Shown here: positions 31,651 to 39,919 of the stretch, piece by piece
How positions within the stretch are numbered: position 1 is the first letter of the stretch
Layout of the letters: each line of letters opens with the position of its first letter
Origin: CAZOOA01 sp964581355
Lineage (GTDB): Bacteria; Bacillota; Dethiobacteria; DTU022; UBA8154
Assembly: GCA_964581355.1 (NCBI GenBank)
Contig: CAZOOA010000011.1
Coordinates: 1 to 55,373, forward strand
DNA length: 55,373 bases
Reading direction: 5' to 3'
Program-made: the position numbers and the translations under genes
Notes under the pieces: generated by a model
Database searches by the model: none
What the model was told of the DNA's origin: nothing
The model's input: only the letters and a program-made list of their open reading frames with translations

Positions 31651-32464
31651 TAGCGTGAAAATGGCTGTAACGCTGTTAGTAATCGGTGCCATTTGCGGTG
31701 GTTTTCTGGCAGCTGTAAACGCCTGGACCGACCCCATCATTGCGGAACGGGAGCAGGAGGAATTCCAGAGAACAGTCGGAGAATTCTTCCCCGAGGTGGA
31801 CGAGATTGAGGAAGAAGAGATTGATGAGGAAAAGTATTTCATCTGCTATGACGCTGATGGAAATATGCTGGGTGTTGTGGGCGAAGTGAAGGCAAGCGCT
31901 TACGGCGATGAGCCCATTCGCTATAACTTGGGTGTGAACAAGGATGGAGAAGTTGTGGGTATGCGGGTGATTGCTCACGAGGAAACGCCAGGCATCGGAG
32001 ATTTTATCGAAGATGATGACTGGGTGGAGAATCAAATAACAGGATTGCATTTTGATGACCCCATTGCCGTGGATCAGGATATTGATGCCCGTTCCGGGGC
32101 TACGGTTACCCTGCGCGGTATTGTTTCTTCCATTCGCAGCACGGTAGACTTGATCGGTGACGAATACCTGGGATTTGAAGTTGAAGTGGTGGAAGTGGAT
32201 ATGGATGAAGTAGAAGATGGCACTTACACCGGCACGGCCGATGGATTTGCCGGTGAAATTGAACTGGAGGTTACAGTAAGCGGCGGTGAAATCACTGAGA
32301 TTGTGATTATATCCCATGAAGACACCCCTGATTTCTGGGATCAAGCAGAAGGCGAGACCATTGACCGCATTATCGAGGCGCAGGATGTGGAAGTTGATGC
32401 CGTATCCGGGGCGACCGCCAGCAGCGAAGGGATTATGGAAGCTGTAGCCGATGCCTTGAATTAA
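31643..32464 (+). CDS. rnfG: RnfG with two FMN-binding domains
   Basis: A 273-residue protein with one N-terminal helix and extracytoplasmic flavin domains. The usual RnfG domain has the attachment motif DARSGATVT, with Thr154 as the FMN acceptor. After about residue 190 comes a second FMN_bind domain with DAVSGATAS (Thr258). Ordinary RnfG proteins end after the first; the extra domain (about 80 residues) is unusual. The linker and N-terminal part are very acidic (EVDEIEEEEIDEE). ApbE at 44413 is the likely flavin transferase. GGGAGGTG precedes the ATG. Confidence 0.93.
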   Translation: MHDSVKMAVTLLVIGAICGGFLAAVNAWTDPIIAEREQEEFQRTVGEFFPEVDEIEEEEIDEEKYFICYDADGNMLGVVGEVKASAYGDEPIRYNLGVNKDGEVVGMRVIAHEETPGIGDFIEDDDWVENQITGLHFDDPIAVDQDIDARSGATVTLRGIVSSIRSTVDLIGDEYLGFEVEVVEVDMDEVEDGTYTGTADGFAGEIELEVTVSGGEITEIVIISHEDTPDFWDQAEGETIDRIIEAQDVEVDAVSGATASSEGIMEAVADALN

Positions 32465-32493
32465 TAGAACAAGCAATTTGGAGGTGAGAACAG

Positions 32494-33096
32494 ATGGCAA
32501 CAATGACTCAAGAGTTTTCCAAGGGTATCTTGAAAGAAAACCCTGTTTTTCGCCTGTTACTGGGTTTATGCCCGGTTTTGGCCGTGACAGCAACGGCCAT
32601 AAATGGCTTTGGGATGGGCATTGCCGCTACCTTTGTAATGCTCTGTTCCAACATCGTTGTTTCGTTGATCCGCAACGTGGTGCCGCCCAGGGTCCGGATT
32701 CCAGCATATATCCTGGTTATCGCCACTTTTGTTACGGTGACAGACCTGGTGCTAAATGCCTTTATTCCATCATTGCACGCTGCCCTGGGAATTTTCATTC
32801 CCCTGATCGTGGTAAACTGCATGATCCTGGGCCGGGCTGAAGGTTTCGCCCGCAAGAACAACCTGGGACGCTCAATAATTGATGCTCTGGGGATGGGGGT
32901 TGGTTTTACCATCTCCCTGACAGTCCTGGGCATGTTCCGGGAGCTGCTCGGTGCAGGCACTTTGTTTGATGTGAATATCACAGGCACGGCTTTCGAGCCC
33001 ATGGTCGTTTTTGCAACACCACCGGGAGCCTTTATCGCCCTGGGTATTCTGCTGCTCCTGTTCAACGTGATTTATAAGAAGATGGGAATCGAGTAA
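32494..33096 (+). CDS. rnfE: Rnf complex membrane subunit E
   Basis: A 200-residue membrane protein, homologous to RnfA, with six helices (NPVFRLLLGLCPVLAVT; VNCMILGRAEGFA). RnfA and RnfE form a pseudo-symmetric pair around a membrane [2Fe-2S] cluster whose Cys ligands, GLCPVLA and VNCMILGRAE, are visible here. GGAGGTG precedes the ATG. Confidence 0.95.
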   Translation: MATMTQEFSKGILKENPVFRLLLGLCPVLAVTATAINGFGMGIAATFVMLCSNIVVSLIRNVVPPRVRIPAYILVIATFVTVTDLVLNAFIPSLHAALGIFIPLIVVNCMILGRAEGFARKNNLGRSIIDALGMGVGFTISLTVLGMFRELLGAGTLFDVNITGTAFEPMVVFATPPGAFIALGILLLLFNVIYKKMGIE

Positions 33097-33126
33097 AGCA
33101 AATTAGTGAAAAAGGAGGTTTAATCC

Positions 33127-33711
33127 ATGGATTTAAACCTGGGGGCCATTATTTTTGTAGCCATTTTGGCCAATAACATTGTTTTAAACCAGTTCCTGGG
33201 CATTTGTCCCTATATGGGTGTGACCAAACGGGTGGAAACGTCCCTGGGCATGAGCATGGCTGTAGTCTTTGTTATGACCATGGCGGGAATTGTAACCTGG
33301 ATCATTTTCAACTTTATCCTGATTCCTTTGGAACTGGAATACCTGAGGACCATTTCCTTTATCCTGGTGATTGCATCCCTGGTGCAGCTGGTGGAAATTG
33401 TGTTGAAAAAGACCAATCCCACCCTGTTTAAGGCCTTGGGAATATACCTGCCCCTGATTACCACCAACTGTGCTATCCTGGGGGTAGCCATCCTTAATAT
33501 CCAGATGGATCATAATATTATCCAGACTGTTGTCTACTCCCTTGCAGCAGCAATCGGGTTTACCGTTGCATTGGTAATTATGGCAGGGATTCGGGAGCGG
33601 TTGGAACTGGCTAATATGTCCAGTATGTTGAAAGGAGCGGCCGTTACCCTGGTGGCAGCAGGGATAATGTCCCTTTCCTTCATGGGCTTTTCAGGAATTA
33701 TGACCTTATAG
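33127..33711 (+). CDS. rnfA: Rnf complex membrane subunit A
   Basis: A 194-residue, six-helix membrane subunit with LNQFLGICPYMGVTK and TTNCAILGVA, the Cys-bearing motifs that with RnfE hold the membrane [2Fe-2S] cluster. AAAGGAGG precedes the ATG. The gene lies 30 bases after rnfE and 14 bases before rnfB. Confidence 0.95.
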   Translation: MDLNLGAIIFVAILANNIVLNQFLGICPYMGVTKRVETSLGMSMAVVFVMTMAGIVTWIIFNFILIPLELEYLRTISFILVIASLVQLVEIVLKKTNPTLFKALGIYLPLITTNCAILGVAILNIQMDHNIIQTVVYSLAAAIGFTVALVIMAGIRERLELANMSSMLKGAAVTLVAAGIMSLSFMGFSGIMTL

Positions 33712-33725
33712 GGAGGTGAAAATAT

Positions 33726-34538
33726 ATGGACTTGGTTATGGCGCTCGTTGTAATCGGTGGGCTGGGGCTGATCTTTGGTGGAGTCCTGGCCTTTGCTGCC
33801 AATAAATTTTATGTAGAAGAAGATCCCCGGGTGGAGACAATCTGTGACCTGCTGCCCGGTGCCAACTGTGGTGCCTGCGGTTTTCCCGGCTGTGTAGCTT
33901 TTGCCGAGCAGGTAGTGGCCGGCAATGCGTCGGTGGATGCCTGTATCCCCGGGGGAGGAGGTACCTGCGACAACATCTGTGAAGTTTTGGGTGTGGAGTC
34001 CGTGGCTTCTGAAGGCAGGAAGATTGCCGAAGTGTACTGCATTGGAAGCCCTGATGTTGCACCGGAGAAGTTTGAGTACCACGGTGTTGAAGACTGTCAA
34101 GCAGCAGCATTGTTTCACGGTGGATTTAAGGCTTGTAAATACGGCTGCCTGGGCCTGGGAACTTGTGCCAGGGCCTGTCCCTTTGGCGGGGTGACAATGG
34201 GAGAAAACAAACTGCCCATTATCGATCTGTCGCGCTGCACCGCATGCGGCTCTTGCGTAAAGGCCTGTCCCCGTGATATTATTCGCATTGTCGATGCCGA
34301 TCGGGTCGGGAAGACGGTCCTCTGCAATTCCAAGGACAAGGGTAAGGCAACCCGCCAGGCTTGCGAAATAGGCTGCACCGGTTGTAAAGCCTGTTTGAAA
34401 GCCTGTCCGCAGGAAGCCATTACAGTGGAAGACAACCTGGCCTACATCGATCACACCAAGTGTGACGATTGTGGCGAGTGTGTTGAAGCCTGCCCGCGGG
34501 ATATCATCAAAGACGTCAGCAAGGTTCCCGTAGGCTAA
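33726..34538 (+). CDS. rnfB: Rnf complex ferredoxin-accepting subunit B
   Basis: A 270-residue iron-sulfur protein: an N-terminal membrane helix, the four-Cys motif CDLLPGANCGACGFPGC, and a long Fe-S region with CLGLGTCARACPFG, CTACGSCVKACPRD, CTGCKACLKACPQE and CDDCGECVEACPRD. It takes electrons from reduced ferredoxin. GGGAGGTG precedes the ATG. It ends the operon, and a strong terminator follows. Confidence 0.96.
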   Translation: MDLVMALVVIGGLGLIFGGVLAFAANKFYVEEDPRVETICDLLPGANCGACGFPGCVAFAEQVVAGNASVDACIPGGGGTCDNICEVLGVESVASEGRKIAEVYCIGSPDVAPEKFEYHGVEDCQAAALFHGGFKACKYGCLGLGTCARACPFGGVTMGENKLPIIDLSRCTACGSCVKACPRDIIRIVDADRVGKTVLCNSKDKGKATRQACEIGCTGCKACLKACPQEAITVEDNLAYIDHTKCDDCGECVEACPRDIIKDVSKVPVG

Positions 34539-34598
34539 GTAAGACAGGTTAAAAACAAGGGAGACGTTTTTTCTGTCTACCCGGATGCATAAGATGAT

Positions 34599-34637
34599 AA
34601 AAACCCCAGGGAACGGAGTGAATCCCTGGGGTTTTTT
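34599..34637 (+). terminator. Rho-independent terminator of the rnf operon
   Basis: AAAACCCCAGGGA pairs with TCCCTGGGGTTTT, followed by TT. It is an ideal intrinsic terminator 60 bases after rnfB. Confidence 0.9.
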
Positions 34638-34726
34638 CTTTGAAAAGTGTATAAGGGGATGATTCAATATGTGACAGGTTTCGCCTCGGACCATGAATGA
34701 AAGTGCCTTCCCGAGGCACGCGGCAG

Positions 34727-34815
34727 TAACTCTTGCGCAATTTTGGCAAGAGTTATCTTGTTTCACAGATAATATTTTTGGATAATTTTATGGTGTTGGC
34801 GCGTCCAGGTTGGGA
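34727..34815. repeat. Dispersed repeat B, copy 3
   Basis: Landmarks TCTTGCGCAATTTTGGCAAG and GTTGGCGCGTCCAGGTTGGG align with copies at 3971 and 26548. Just before it is a CCTCGG/CCGAGG hairpin (34685-34715). It fills part of the 424-bp gap between rnfB and moaC; the rest is AT-rich with no visible gene, and the moaC promoter probably lies near 34910-34950. Confidence 0.55.
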
Positions 34816-34962
34816 GAAATATGCTGTTCAAAAAAGTTATGGCTATTAGTTTTTTCAATACTATGGAATTTGCTCTGGATTTTTTCTTAAGAAAAAGTTA
34901 ATATGTAAAAGGGTTTTGCCTTTCTTGGCGAGAATTGAATTATCTATAAATTTTGACAAAGG

Positions 34963-35466
34963 ATGAAAAATGTGAGCGGAGATCATTTAACTCATTTTGA
35001 CGAACAAGGTCGGGGGCGGATGGTGGATGTTACTGGGAAAACTGCAACCTATCGCCAGGCAACGGCTCAGGCTCGAGTTTATATGCGTGAAGAAACGATG
35101 AGACGGATCCAGGAAGGAAGGGTTGCCAAAGGTGACGTGCTAGGTGTTGCCCAGGTAGCAGGGGTTATGGGGGTCAAACAAACACCTTTTCTAATACCGA
35201 TGTGTCACCCCTTGCAGATCACCGGCGTAGATTTCGACTTTTCCTTTGACGAAAGCAATAATTGTCTGATTATAGAGGCTACTGTCAAGCTGCAGGGGCA
35301 GACCGGTGTGGAGATGGAAGCCCTTACGGCCGTAAGCGTAGCAGCGCTGACAGTGTATGATATGTGTAAAGCCATCGATAAAAAAATGGAAGTCCGATCT
35401 ATAAGATTGGTAGAGAAAAAAGGTGGAAAAAGTGGTGACTTTATCAACAGGGAGATGGAAGAATGA
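34963..35466 (+). CDS. moaC: Cyclic pyranopterin monophosphate synthase
   Basis: Molybdenum/tungsten cofactor biosynthesis, step two, forming cyclic pyranopterin monophosphate. The 167 residues include TPFLIPMCHPLQITGVD, EMEALTAVSVAALTVYDMCK and AIDKKM, typical of MoaC. ATG at 34963 has AAAGG directly abutting, and GTG at 34972 gives better spacing, a difference of three residues. Its stop overlaps the mrpE start (ATGA), an unexpected coupling to an ion antiporter operon. Other moa genes are not in the window. Confidence 0.95.
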   Translation: MKNVSGDHLTHFDEQGRGRMVDVTGKTATYRQATAQARVYMREETMRRIQEGRVAKGDVLGVAQVAGVMGVKQTPFLIPMCHPLQITGVDFDFSFDESNNCLIIEATVKLQGQTGVEMEALTAVSVAALTVYDMCKAIDKKMEVRSIRLVEKKGGKSGDFINREMEE

Positions 35467-35972
35467 GAGCCAGGCAGTACGACCTCACATTCTGGGTTTT
35501 TGTGATTATTTTCTGGTTTTTTTGGATTATTATCACCGGGTCATTACATTACCAGTCGCTGCTGCTGGGCGCAGCCATGGCCTTCCTGGTCGCCTGGATG
35601 AACGATGAATTATTATTCCGCAAGGATGAGCGTTCAAGACTGGATCTTAAAACAGTTGGCTTGTACCTGCGCTATGTTTTTCACCTGGTCAAGGCCATTC
35701 TTCAGGCCAATATCCAGGTTGCTGTCCTGGTTTTGAATCCTCGGATACCCATCTCTCCCGGTATGATCCATTTTACCAAGCCTTTAAAGAAAGACTTAAA
35801 CCGGGTTATCCTGGCAAATTCAATTTCACTGACACCGGGGACCTTAACCATCCTGGCTGAAGGCGACAAATACTCTGTCCATGCTTTAACGCGGCAAAAT
35901 GCGGAAGATGTTGTAGAGTGGAAGCTGGCTGATGAGCTGGCCGGAATTGAGCAAGCGCAGGAGGAGGCGTAA
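35463..35972 (+). CDS. mrpE: Mrp-type antiporter subunit E
   Basis: A 169-residue membrane protein with two or three N-terminal helices and the MnhE family block VKAILQANIQVAVLVLNPR, then NSISLTPGTLTILAEGD. MrpE is needed for assembly and Na+/H+ exchange of the complex. Its ATG overlaps the moaC stop, so the two are translationally coupled. It is the first gene of the antiporter operon. Confidence 0.93.
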   Translation: MRARQYDLTFWVFVIIFWFFWIIITGSLHYQSLLLGAAMAFLVAWMNDELLFRKDERSRLDLKTVGLYLRYVFHLVKAILQANIQVAVLVLNPRIPISPGMIHFTKPLKKDLNRVILANSISLTPGTLTILAEGDKYSVHALTRQNAEDVVEWKLADELAGIEQAQEEA

Positions 35973-35975
35973 GCC

Positions 35976-36239
35976 GTGCATACGATTTACACTGTAGCAG
36001 CTATTATGCTTTTAATCCTGACTTTTTTATGCCTGATTCGTGCTGCAATTGGACCCACAACAGCTGATCGTGTTGTGGCCATTAATGTTATTGGGACAAA
36101 AACCATGGTTATTATTGCCCTGGTTTCCTTTATTTTCGGGCAGGAGTTTTTCCTGGATGTTTCCCTGGTTTATGCCCTGATTGCATTTATCATGACGATT
36201 GGTGTGGCCAAGTACATGGAAAAAGGCGCCCTGGATTAA
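35976..36239 (+). CDS. mrpF: Mrp-type antiporter subunit F
   Basis: An 87-residue, three-helix protein of the MnhF family, with RAAIGPTTADRVVAINVIGTK and SLVYALIAFIMTIGVAKYME. The start used is GTG at 35976, close after GGAGGAGG, which overlaps the end of mrpE. Confidence 0.92.
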   Translation: MHTIYTVAAIMLLILTFLCLIRAAIGPTTADRVVAINVIGTKTMVIIALVSFIFGQEFFLDVSLVYALIAFIMTIGVAKYMEKGALD

Positions 36240-36307
36240 TTTATTTGTTGAAGTTGAAGATGCCGCTTTTCCAGTATATTGGTTTTTTTGGCTCGGAGGT
36301 TTTCTAC

Positions 36308-36643
36308 ATGGTGATCAATATCGTCTCCTCAATTTTTATTTTCGCAGGAGTTTTTTTCTTCCTGGTAGGTGTTGTGGGCTTACTCCGGTTCCCCGATGTA
36401 TATACCCGCCTGCACGCTACAACCAAGTGTGATACCCTTGGGGCGGGGTTAATGCTATTGGGCCTGGCAATCCAGGGGGAACTGGTTGTTGCAGGCAAGC
36501 TGATCCTGATCATTGTTTTGATCTGGATAGCCAACCCCACTGCAGCCCATGTAATTGGCAAAGCTTCATATTATAGCGGGATTGCCATGACAGAAGACAG
36601 TTTTGATCTGGATGTTTCATCCGAGGAAGAAGGGGTGGATTAA
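36308..36643 (+). CDS. mrpG: Mrp-type antiporter subunit G
   Basis: A 111-residue, three-helix protein of the MnhG family: VGVVGLLRFPDVYTRLHATTK and LIWIANPTAAHVIGKA. The ATG at 36308 follows CGGAGG with good spacing. The frame opens earlier at 36245 without a site. Confidence 0.92.
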   Translation: MVINIVSSIFIFAGVFFFLVGVVGLLRFPDVYTRLHATTKCDTLGAGLMLLGLAIQGELVVAGKLILIIVLIWIANPTAAHVIGKASYYSGIAMTEDSFDLDVSSEEEGVD

Positions 36644-36646
36644 GTT

Positions 36647-36886
36647 TTGATCGCCTTACTCGATTTTTTGCTGCTTACATTTTTAATTGTTTGTGCCATA
36701 GCGGTGGCACGCACCAAAGACCTGATCAGCGCAGTTGTAATCTTTGCCGCTTATAGCTTGGTCATGGCTGTTATCTGGCAGATGCTGGGTGCCCCTGATA
36801 TCGCAATAACTGAAGCTGCCCTGGGAGGCGGGGTTACTTCTTTTTTATTTATTGCTACCATCAGTAAGACAAAGAGGATGGAGTAA
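36647..36886 (+). CDS. MbhD/DUF4040-like antiporter subunit
   Basis: A 79-residue, two- to three-helix protein with VARTKDLISAVVIFAAYSLV and GAPDIAITEAALGGGVT. This domain corresponds to the C-terminal part of large MrpA and to MbhD of membrane-bound hydrogenases. TTG at 36647 follows AGGGGTGG. Its presence as a separate gene shows that MrpA here is split into several proteins. Confidence 0.85.
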   Translation: MIALLDFLLLTFLIVCAIAVARTKDLISAVVIFAAYSLVMAVIWQMLGAPDIAITEAALGGGVTSFLFIATISKTKRME

Positions 36887-36914
36887 ACAGTATGTTAGCG
36901 AGGAGGAACTTCCG

Positions 36915-37262
36915 GTGGAAATTCATCCCCTGTTTGTAGTTGCAATTATTTTGCTGATGGCGTATGTCTTTTTTTACCTGCCTTTAAGCAGGATTCGGCA
37001 AGTCCTGGTTGTTGTGGTTCTGTTGATGATTGGCTTTGCCCTGGTACTCACTGTTGCGGAAATGCCTCAGTTCGGTGCGATGGATGCCCCGGTGCAAAAT
37101 GAAGTGGCTGAGCGCTTTGTGAAGCAAACGGTGGAAGACACCGGGGCTCTAAATGCGATTTCAGCTGTGATTATGGATTATCGCGCTTTTGATACCCTGG
37201 GTGAAGTGACGGTACTTTTTGTGGCCATTGCCGCGGCCCTGGCCAACTTGAAAGCCCATTAG
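36915..37262 (+). CDS. MbhE-like antiporter subunit
   Basis: A 115-residue membrane protein. The C-terminal half NAISAVIMDYRAFDTLGEVTVLF matches the MrpA C-terminal/MbhE domain that precedes the MnhB region in many operons. GTG at 36915 follows GGAGGA. A frame opening at 36852 overlaps the previous gene and is less likely. It is followed by a 300-bp gap holding a large palindrome. Confidence 0.85.
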   Translation: MEIHPLFVVAIILLMAYVFFYLPLSRIRQVLVVVVLLMIGFALVLTVAEMPQFGAMDAPVQNEVAERFVKQTVEDTGALNAISAVIMDYRAFDTLGEVTVLFVAIAAALANLKAH

Positions 37263-37281
37263 TATGAAAAACCGTGGCTTG

Positions 37282-37477
37282 GGCGCTGTCGTCCGGGCGA
37301 CTGGGTAACTCTGTGGAAGGCGCTAAGGTTCCCTCGGGGTCCTCGGGCGGCCTCCCCGGTTTAACTCCCGTCCGGGTCGATCCCGGCGGCCGACGTCCTG
37401 TCGGCCGGACCGCCCGAGGACCTTCGGTCACCAAGCGCCTTTGGCCACAGAGACCAGCGTTGCCGGACGAATGCGCC
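37282..37477. repeat. About 200-bp imperfect palindrome inside the mrp operon
   Basis: The left arm 37282-37350 pairs with the right arm 37410-37477: GGCGC and GTCGTCCGG with CCGGACGA and GCGCC; CTCTGTGG with CCACAGAG; GGCGCT with AGCGCC; and GGTCCTCGGGCGG with CCGCCCGAGGACC exactly. The centre has its own hairpin, CGGCCGAC/GTCGGCCG. Bases 37282-37362 recur, almost unchanged, as a solo arm at 44112-44193. It occupies the 306-bp gap between the MbhE-like and mrpB genes. Confidence 0.85.
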
Positions 37478-37568
37478 AACTCCCCGGTTAGGGGGCGAGG
37501 TGTTGAAAACCAGCACTTTGGATGCAAGCAAGGTTTTTTATCCCCTGTTAGAAAGAGGTTGGTTTTGC

Positions 37569-38009
37569 GTGGAAGATATTGTGGTACGTTCTGTTGCCAG
37601 GATCATAGTTCCCTTTATCCAGCTTTACGGGTTTTACGTGATCTTTCACGGGCACTTGTCGCCCGGCGGCGGGTTCGCCGGGGGGGCGATCGTGGCCTCC
37701 AGTATGATTTTGTACGGTCTTTCTTTTAACCTGGAGGCTGGTTCCCGGAAGCTGCGCCATGATGTTTCTACCGTACTGGAAAGCGGCGGTGCTTTGTGGT
37801 ATCTTTTGATCGGGTTGTTTGGAATCCTGGTTGGTGGACAGTACCTGACCAACCTGGGCGCGGGTTTTTACCGGGGAGTCCCGGGACAACTCTTTAGCAG
37901 TGGAATGATTTTCCTCCTTTCCATGGGGATTGGGGCCAAAGTCGCTTCCACCATGATTACCCTTTTTTATTCGTTGAGCGGGGGGGAAGACAGCGGTGGA
38001 AACCATTGA
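37569..38009 (+). CDS. mrpB: Mrp-type antiporter subunit B
   Basis: A 146-residue, four-helix MnhB-family protein (ARIIVPFIQLYGFYVIFHGH; SPGGGFAGGAIVASSMILYG). GTG at 37569 matches the normal start of homologues, with AAAGAGG about ten bases upstream. An upstream in-frame GTG at 37500 would add 23 residues encoded from the repeat region; it has an AGGGGGCGAG site and cannot be excluded. Confidence 0.9.
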   Translation: MEDIVVRSVARIIVPFIQLYGFYVIFHGHLSPGGGFAGGAIVASSMILYGLSFNLEAGSRKLRHDVSTVLESGGALWYLLIGLFGILVGGQYLTNLGAGFYRGVPGQLFSSGMIFLLSMGIGAKVASTMITLFYSLSGGEDSGGNH

Positions 38010-38373
38010 GAATTTGATAAACAATTATTACTATTTTGTAGCCATGGTCCTGTTCGTGATCGGGTTTCACACCATGCTGACCCATTCCAACCTGATCAAG
38101 AAAGTGATCGGCATGAATATTATGGACACCTCAATTTTCTTGTTCTTTGTGGCCATCGGGTATGTCCACGATGGACGAGCCCCGATTTTCCTGAACGGGG
38201 TAGAAGACCACGCCTATGTCCATCCCCTGCCTTCGGCCCTGATATTGACAGGGATCGTAGTCGCCGTGAGCGTTACCGCTTATGCTTTAAGTCTGATTGT
38301 CAAGCTATACGAACACTATGGAACCGTTGATGCGGATGAGATTGCGTTGATCCGCTCCAGGGAGGATAGTTAA
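37996..38373 (+). CDS. mrpC: Mrp-type antiporter subunit C (NuoK-like)
   Basis: A 125-residue, three-helix protein of the MnhC/NuoK family with HTMLTHSNLIKKVIGMNIMD and PLPSALILTGIVVAVSVTA. The GTG start overlaps the end of mrpB by 14 bases, with GGGGGGGAAG upstream. NuoK-like subunits carry conserved carboxylates for ion movement. Confidence 0.92.
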   Translation: METIENLINNYYYFVAMVLFVIGFHTMLTHSNLIKKVIGMNIMDTSIFLFFVAIGYVHDGRAPIFLNGVEDHAYVHPLPSALILTGIVVAVSVTAYALSLIVKLYEHYGTVDADEIALIRSREDS

Positions 38374-38374
38374 C

Positions 38375-39844
38375 TTGTCTAACCACATTCCGGTACTCAT
38401 TATTGTCCTTGTGCTCGGAGCATCTTTTTCCATACCCCTGGTCGCGCGCTGGAGAAAAACCCTGATTTTTCCAGCCGCGGTTACTCCCCTGGCCATTAGT
38501 TTTGGGCTTTCGTTGTATCTGTTTTACCTGGTTGGCCAGCAGGGTGCATTTTCATACCACCTGGGTGAGTGGGAGCCTCCCTGGGGGATCGAGTTGTATG
38601 TTGACTACCTGGGCGCATATATGATCATGGTCTTAAGTTCCATCAGTTTGCCCGTGCTCGTTTTTGCCTCCAGGGATATCCATCACGATATTAGAGAAGA
38701 GGTAGTGAGCTGGTACTATACCCTATACCTGCTCCTCATCGGTTCTATGATGGGAATTGCCCTGACCAACGACCTGTTTAACCTGTTCGTGTTTGTAGAG
38801 ATCTCGGCCATTGCCGCCTGCGGTATTATTTCCATCAAGGAAGATCGCAAGTGCATTGAAGCAAGCTTTAAATATTTGATTTTAAGCGCTTTGGGATCAG
38901 GTTGTGTGCTGCTGGCGGTAGCGATGATTTACATGATCACGGGCTACTTAAACTTTGATTACGTGGCCGCAACCATGACCGAAGCTCTTTCCCTTTATCC
39001 CTATAACATTTTAATCGCCCTGAGCCTGCTGATTGTCGGTTTCGGTGTTAAGTCGGCCCTGTTTCCGCTGCACGTCTGGTTGCCCGATGCCCACTCTTCG
39101 GCGCCCTCTCCTTCCAGTGCTGTATTGTCAGGCTTGGTAATCAAAATTTATGCAGTGGCCCTGGTAAAAATGCTTTTCCGCGTATTCCCTACAGCCATTT
39201 ATGAGGTTGTTCCCGTTTTGGATATTGTGCTGTTCTTATCGGTCCTGGCCGTTGTCTTCGGCTCAATTTTTGCCATGGTCCAGGATGATATCAAGCGGAT
39301 GCTGGCATACTCCAGCATCGCCCAGATCGGGTATGTTTTCATGGGTATCGGGCTGTTTGGTGATCGGGCCCTGGTGGGAGGTCTGCTGCACATTTTTAAC
39401 CACGCCATGATGAAAGCCATGCTATTTCTCGCCGCCGGCATGATTATCTATGCCACAGGAATCAGGCGGATTAAAGACTTAAAAGGGATCGGGGTCCGGA
39501 TGCCGCTGACCATGGCAGCTTTTACTATTGGCGCTTTTGCCATGGTGGGGATTCCCGGTACCAGCGGTTTTATCAGCAAGTGGTTTTTGGCTTTGGGGGC
39601 CCTGGACCTGGGCAGGCCGTTTTATGTGGCGATCATTCTTTTGAGCAGTTTGTTAAACGGGATCTATTACTTTCCGATTGTAGTAAATGCTTTTTTTGGC
39701 AGCAAGATTGAACCGCACCCCGAGCACAAGGATGTCCCGGCCTCCATGCTGATTCCGATCCTGCTGCTGGCGGCTGGGGTTATTTTCTTTGGCTTTTTCC
39801 CGGGGCCGCTGCTGGATTTGCTTGAGCAGGCGATATCATTTTAA
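38375..39844 (+). CDS. mrpD: Mrp-type antiporter subunit D (NuoL/M/N family)
   Basis: A 489-residue proton-translocating membrane protein with 14 or so helices, DLFNLFVFVEISAIAACG (conserved Glu), VKSALFPLHVWLPDAHSSAP (conserved Lys) and AYSSIAQIGYVFMGIG. The start is TTG at 38375, with GGAGG about ten bases upstream. It is the first of three antiporter-like proteins in the operon. Confidence 0.93.
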   Translation: MSNHIPVLIIVLVLGASFSIPLVARWRKTLIFPAAVTPLAISFGLSLYLFYLVGQQGAFSYHLGEWEPPWGIELYVDYLGAYMIMVLSSISLPVLVFASRDIHHDIREEVVSWYYTLYLLLIGSMMGIALTNDLFNLFVFVEISAIAACGIISIKEDRKCIEASFKYLILSALGSGCVLLAVAMIYMITGYLNFDYVAATMTEALSLYPYNILIALSLLIVGFGVKSALFPLHVWLPDAHSSAPSPSSAVLSGLVIKIYAVALVKMLFRVFPTAIYEVVPVLDIVLFLSVLAVVFGSIFAMVQDDIKRMLAYSSIAQIGYVFMGIGLFGDRALVGGLLHIFNHAMMKAMLFLAAGMIIYATGIRRIKDLKGIGVRMPLTMAAFTIGAFAMVGIPGTSGFISKWFLALGALDLGRPFYVAIILLSSLLNGIYYFPIVVNAFFGSKIEPHPEHKDVPASMLIPILLLAAGVIFFGFFPGPLLDLLEQAISF

Positions 39845-39919
39845 AGCAAAGACATTTTTTCCAATTAATCTGTCAATTTTTTATGTTATAATGAGAAGCA
39901 CTAAAGGAGTGAAAGTACA

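Noticed and set aside
33534..34766. 410-codon frame antisense to rnfA and rnfB
   Set aside because: Shadow of well-supported rnf genes; its length follows from base composition of the sense genes.
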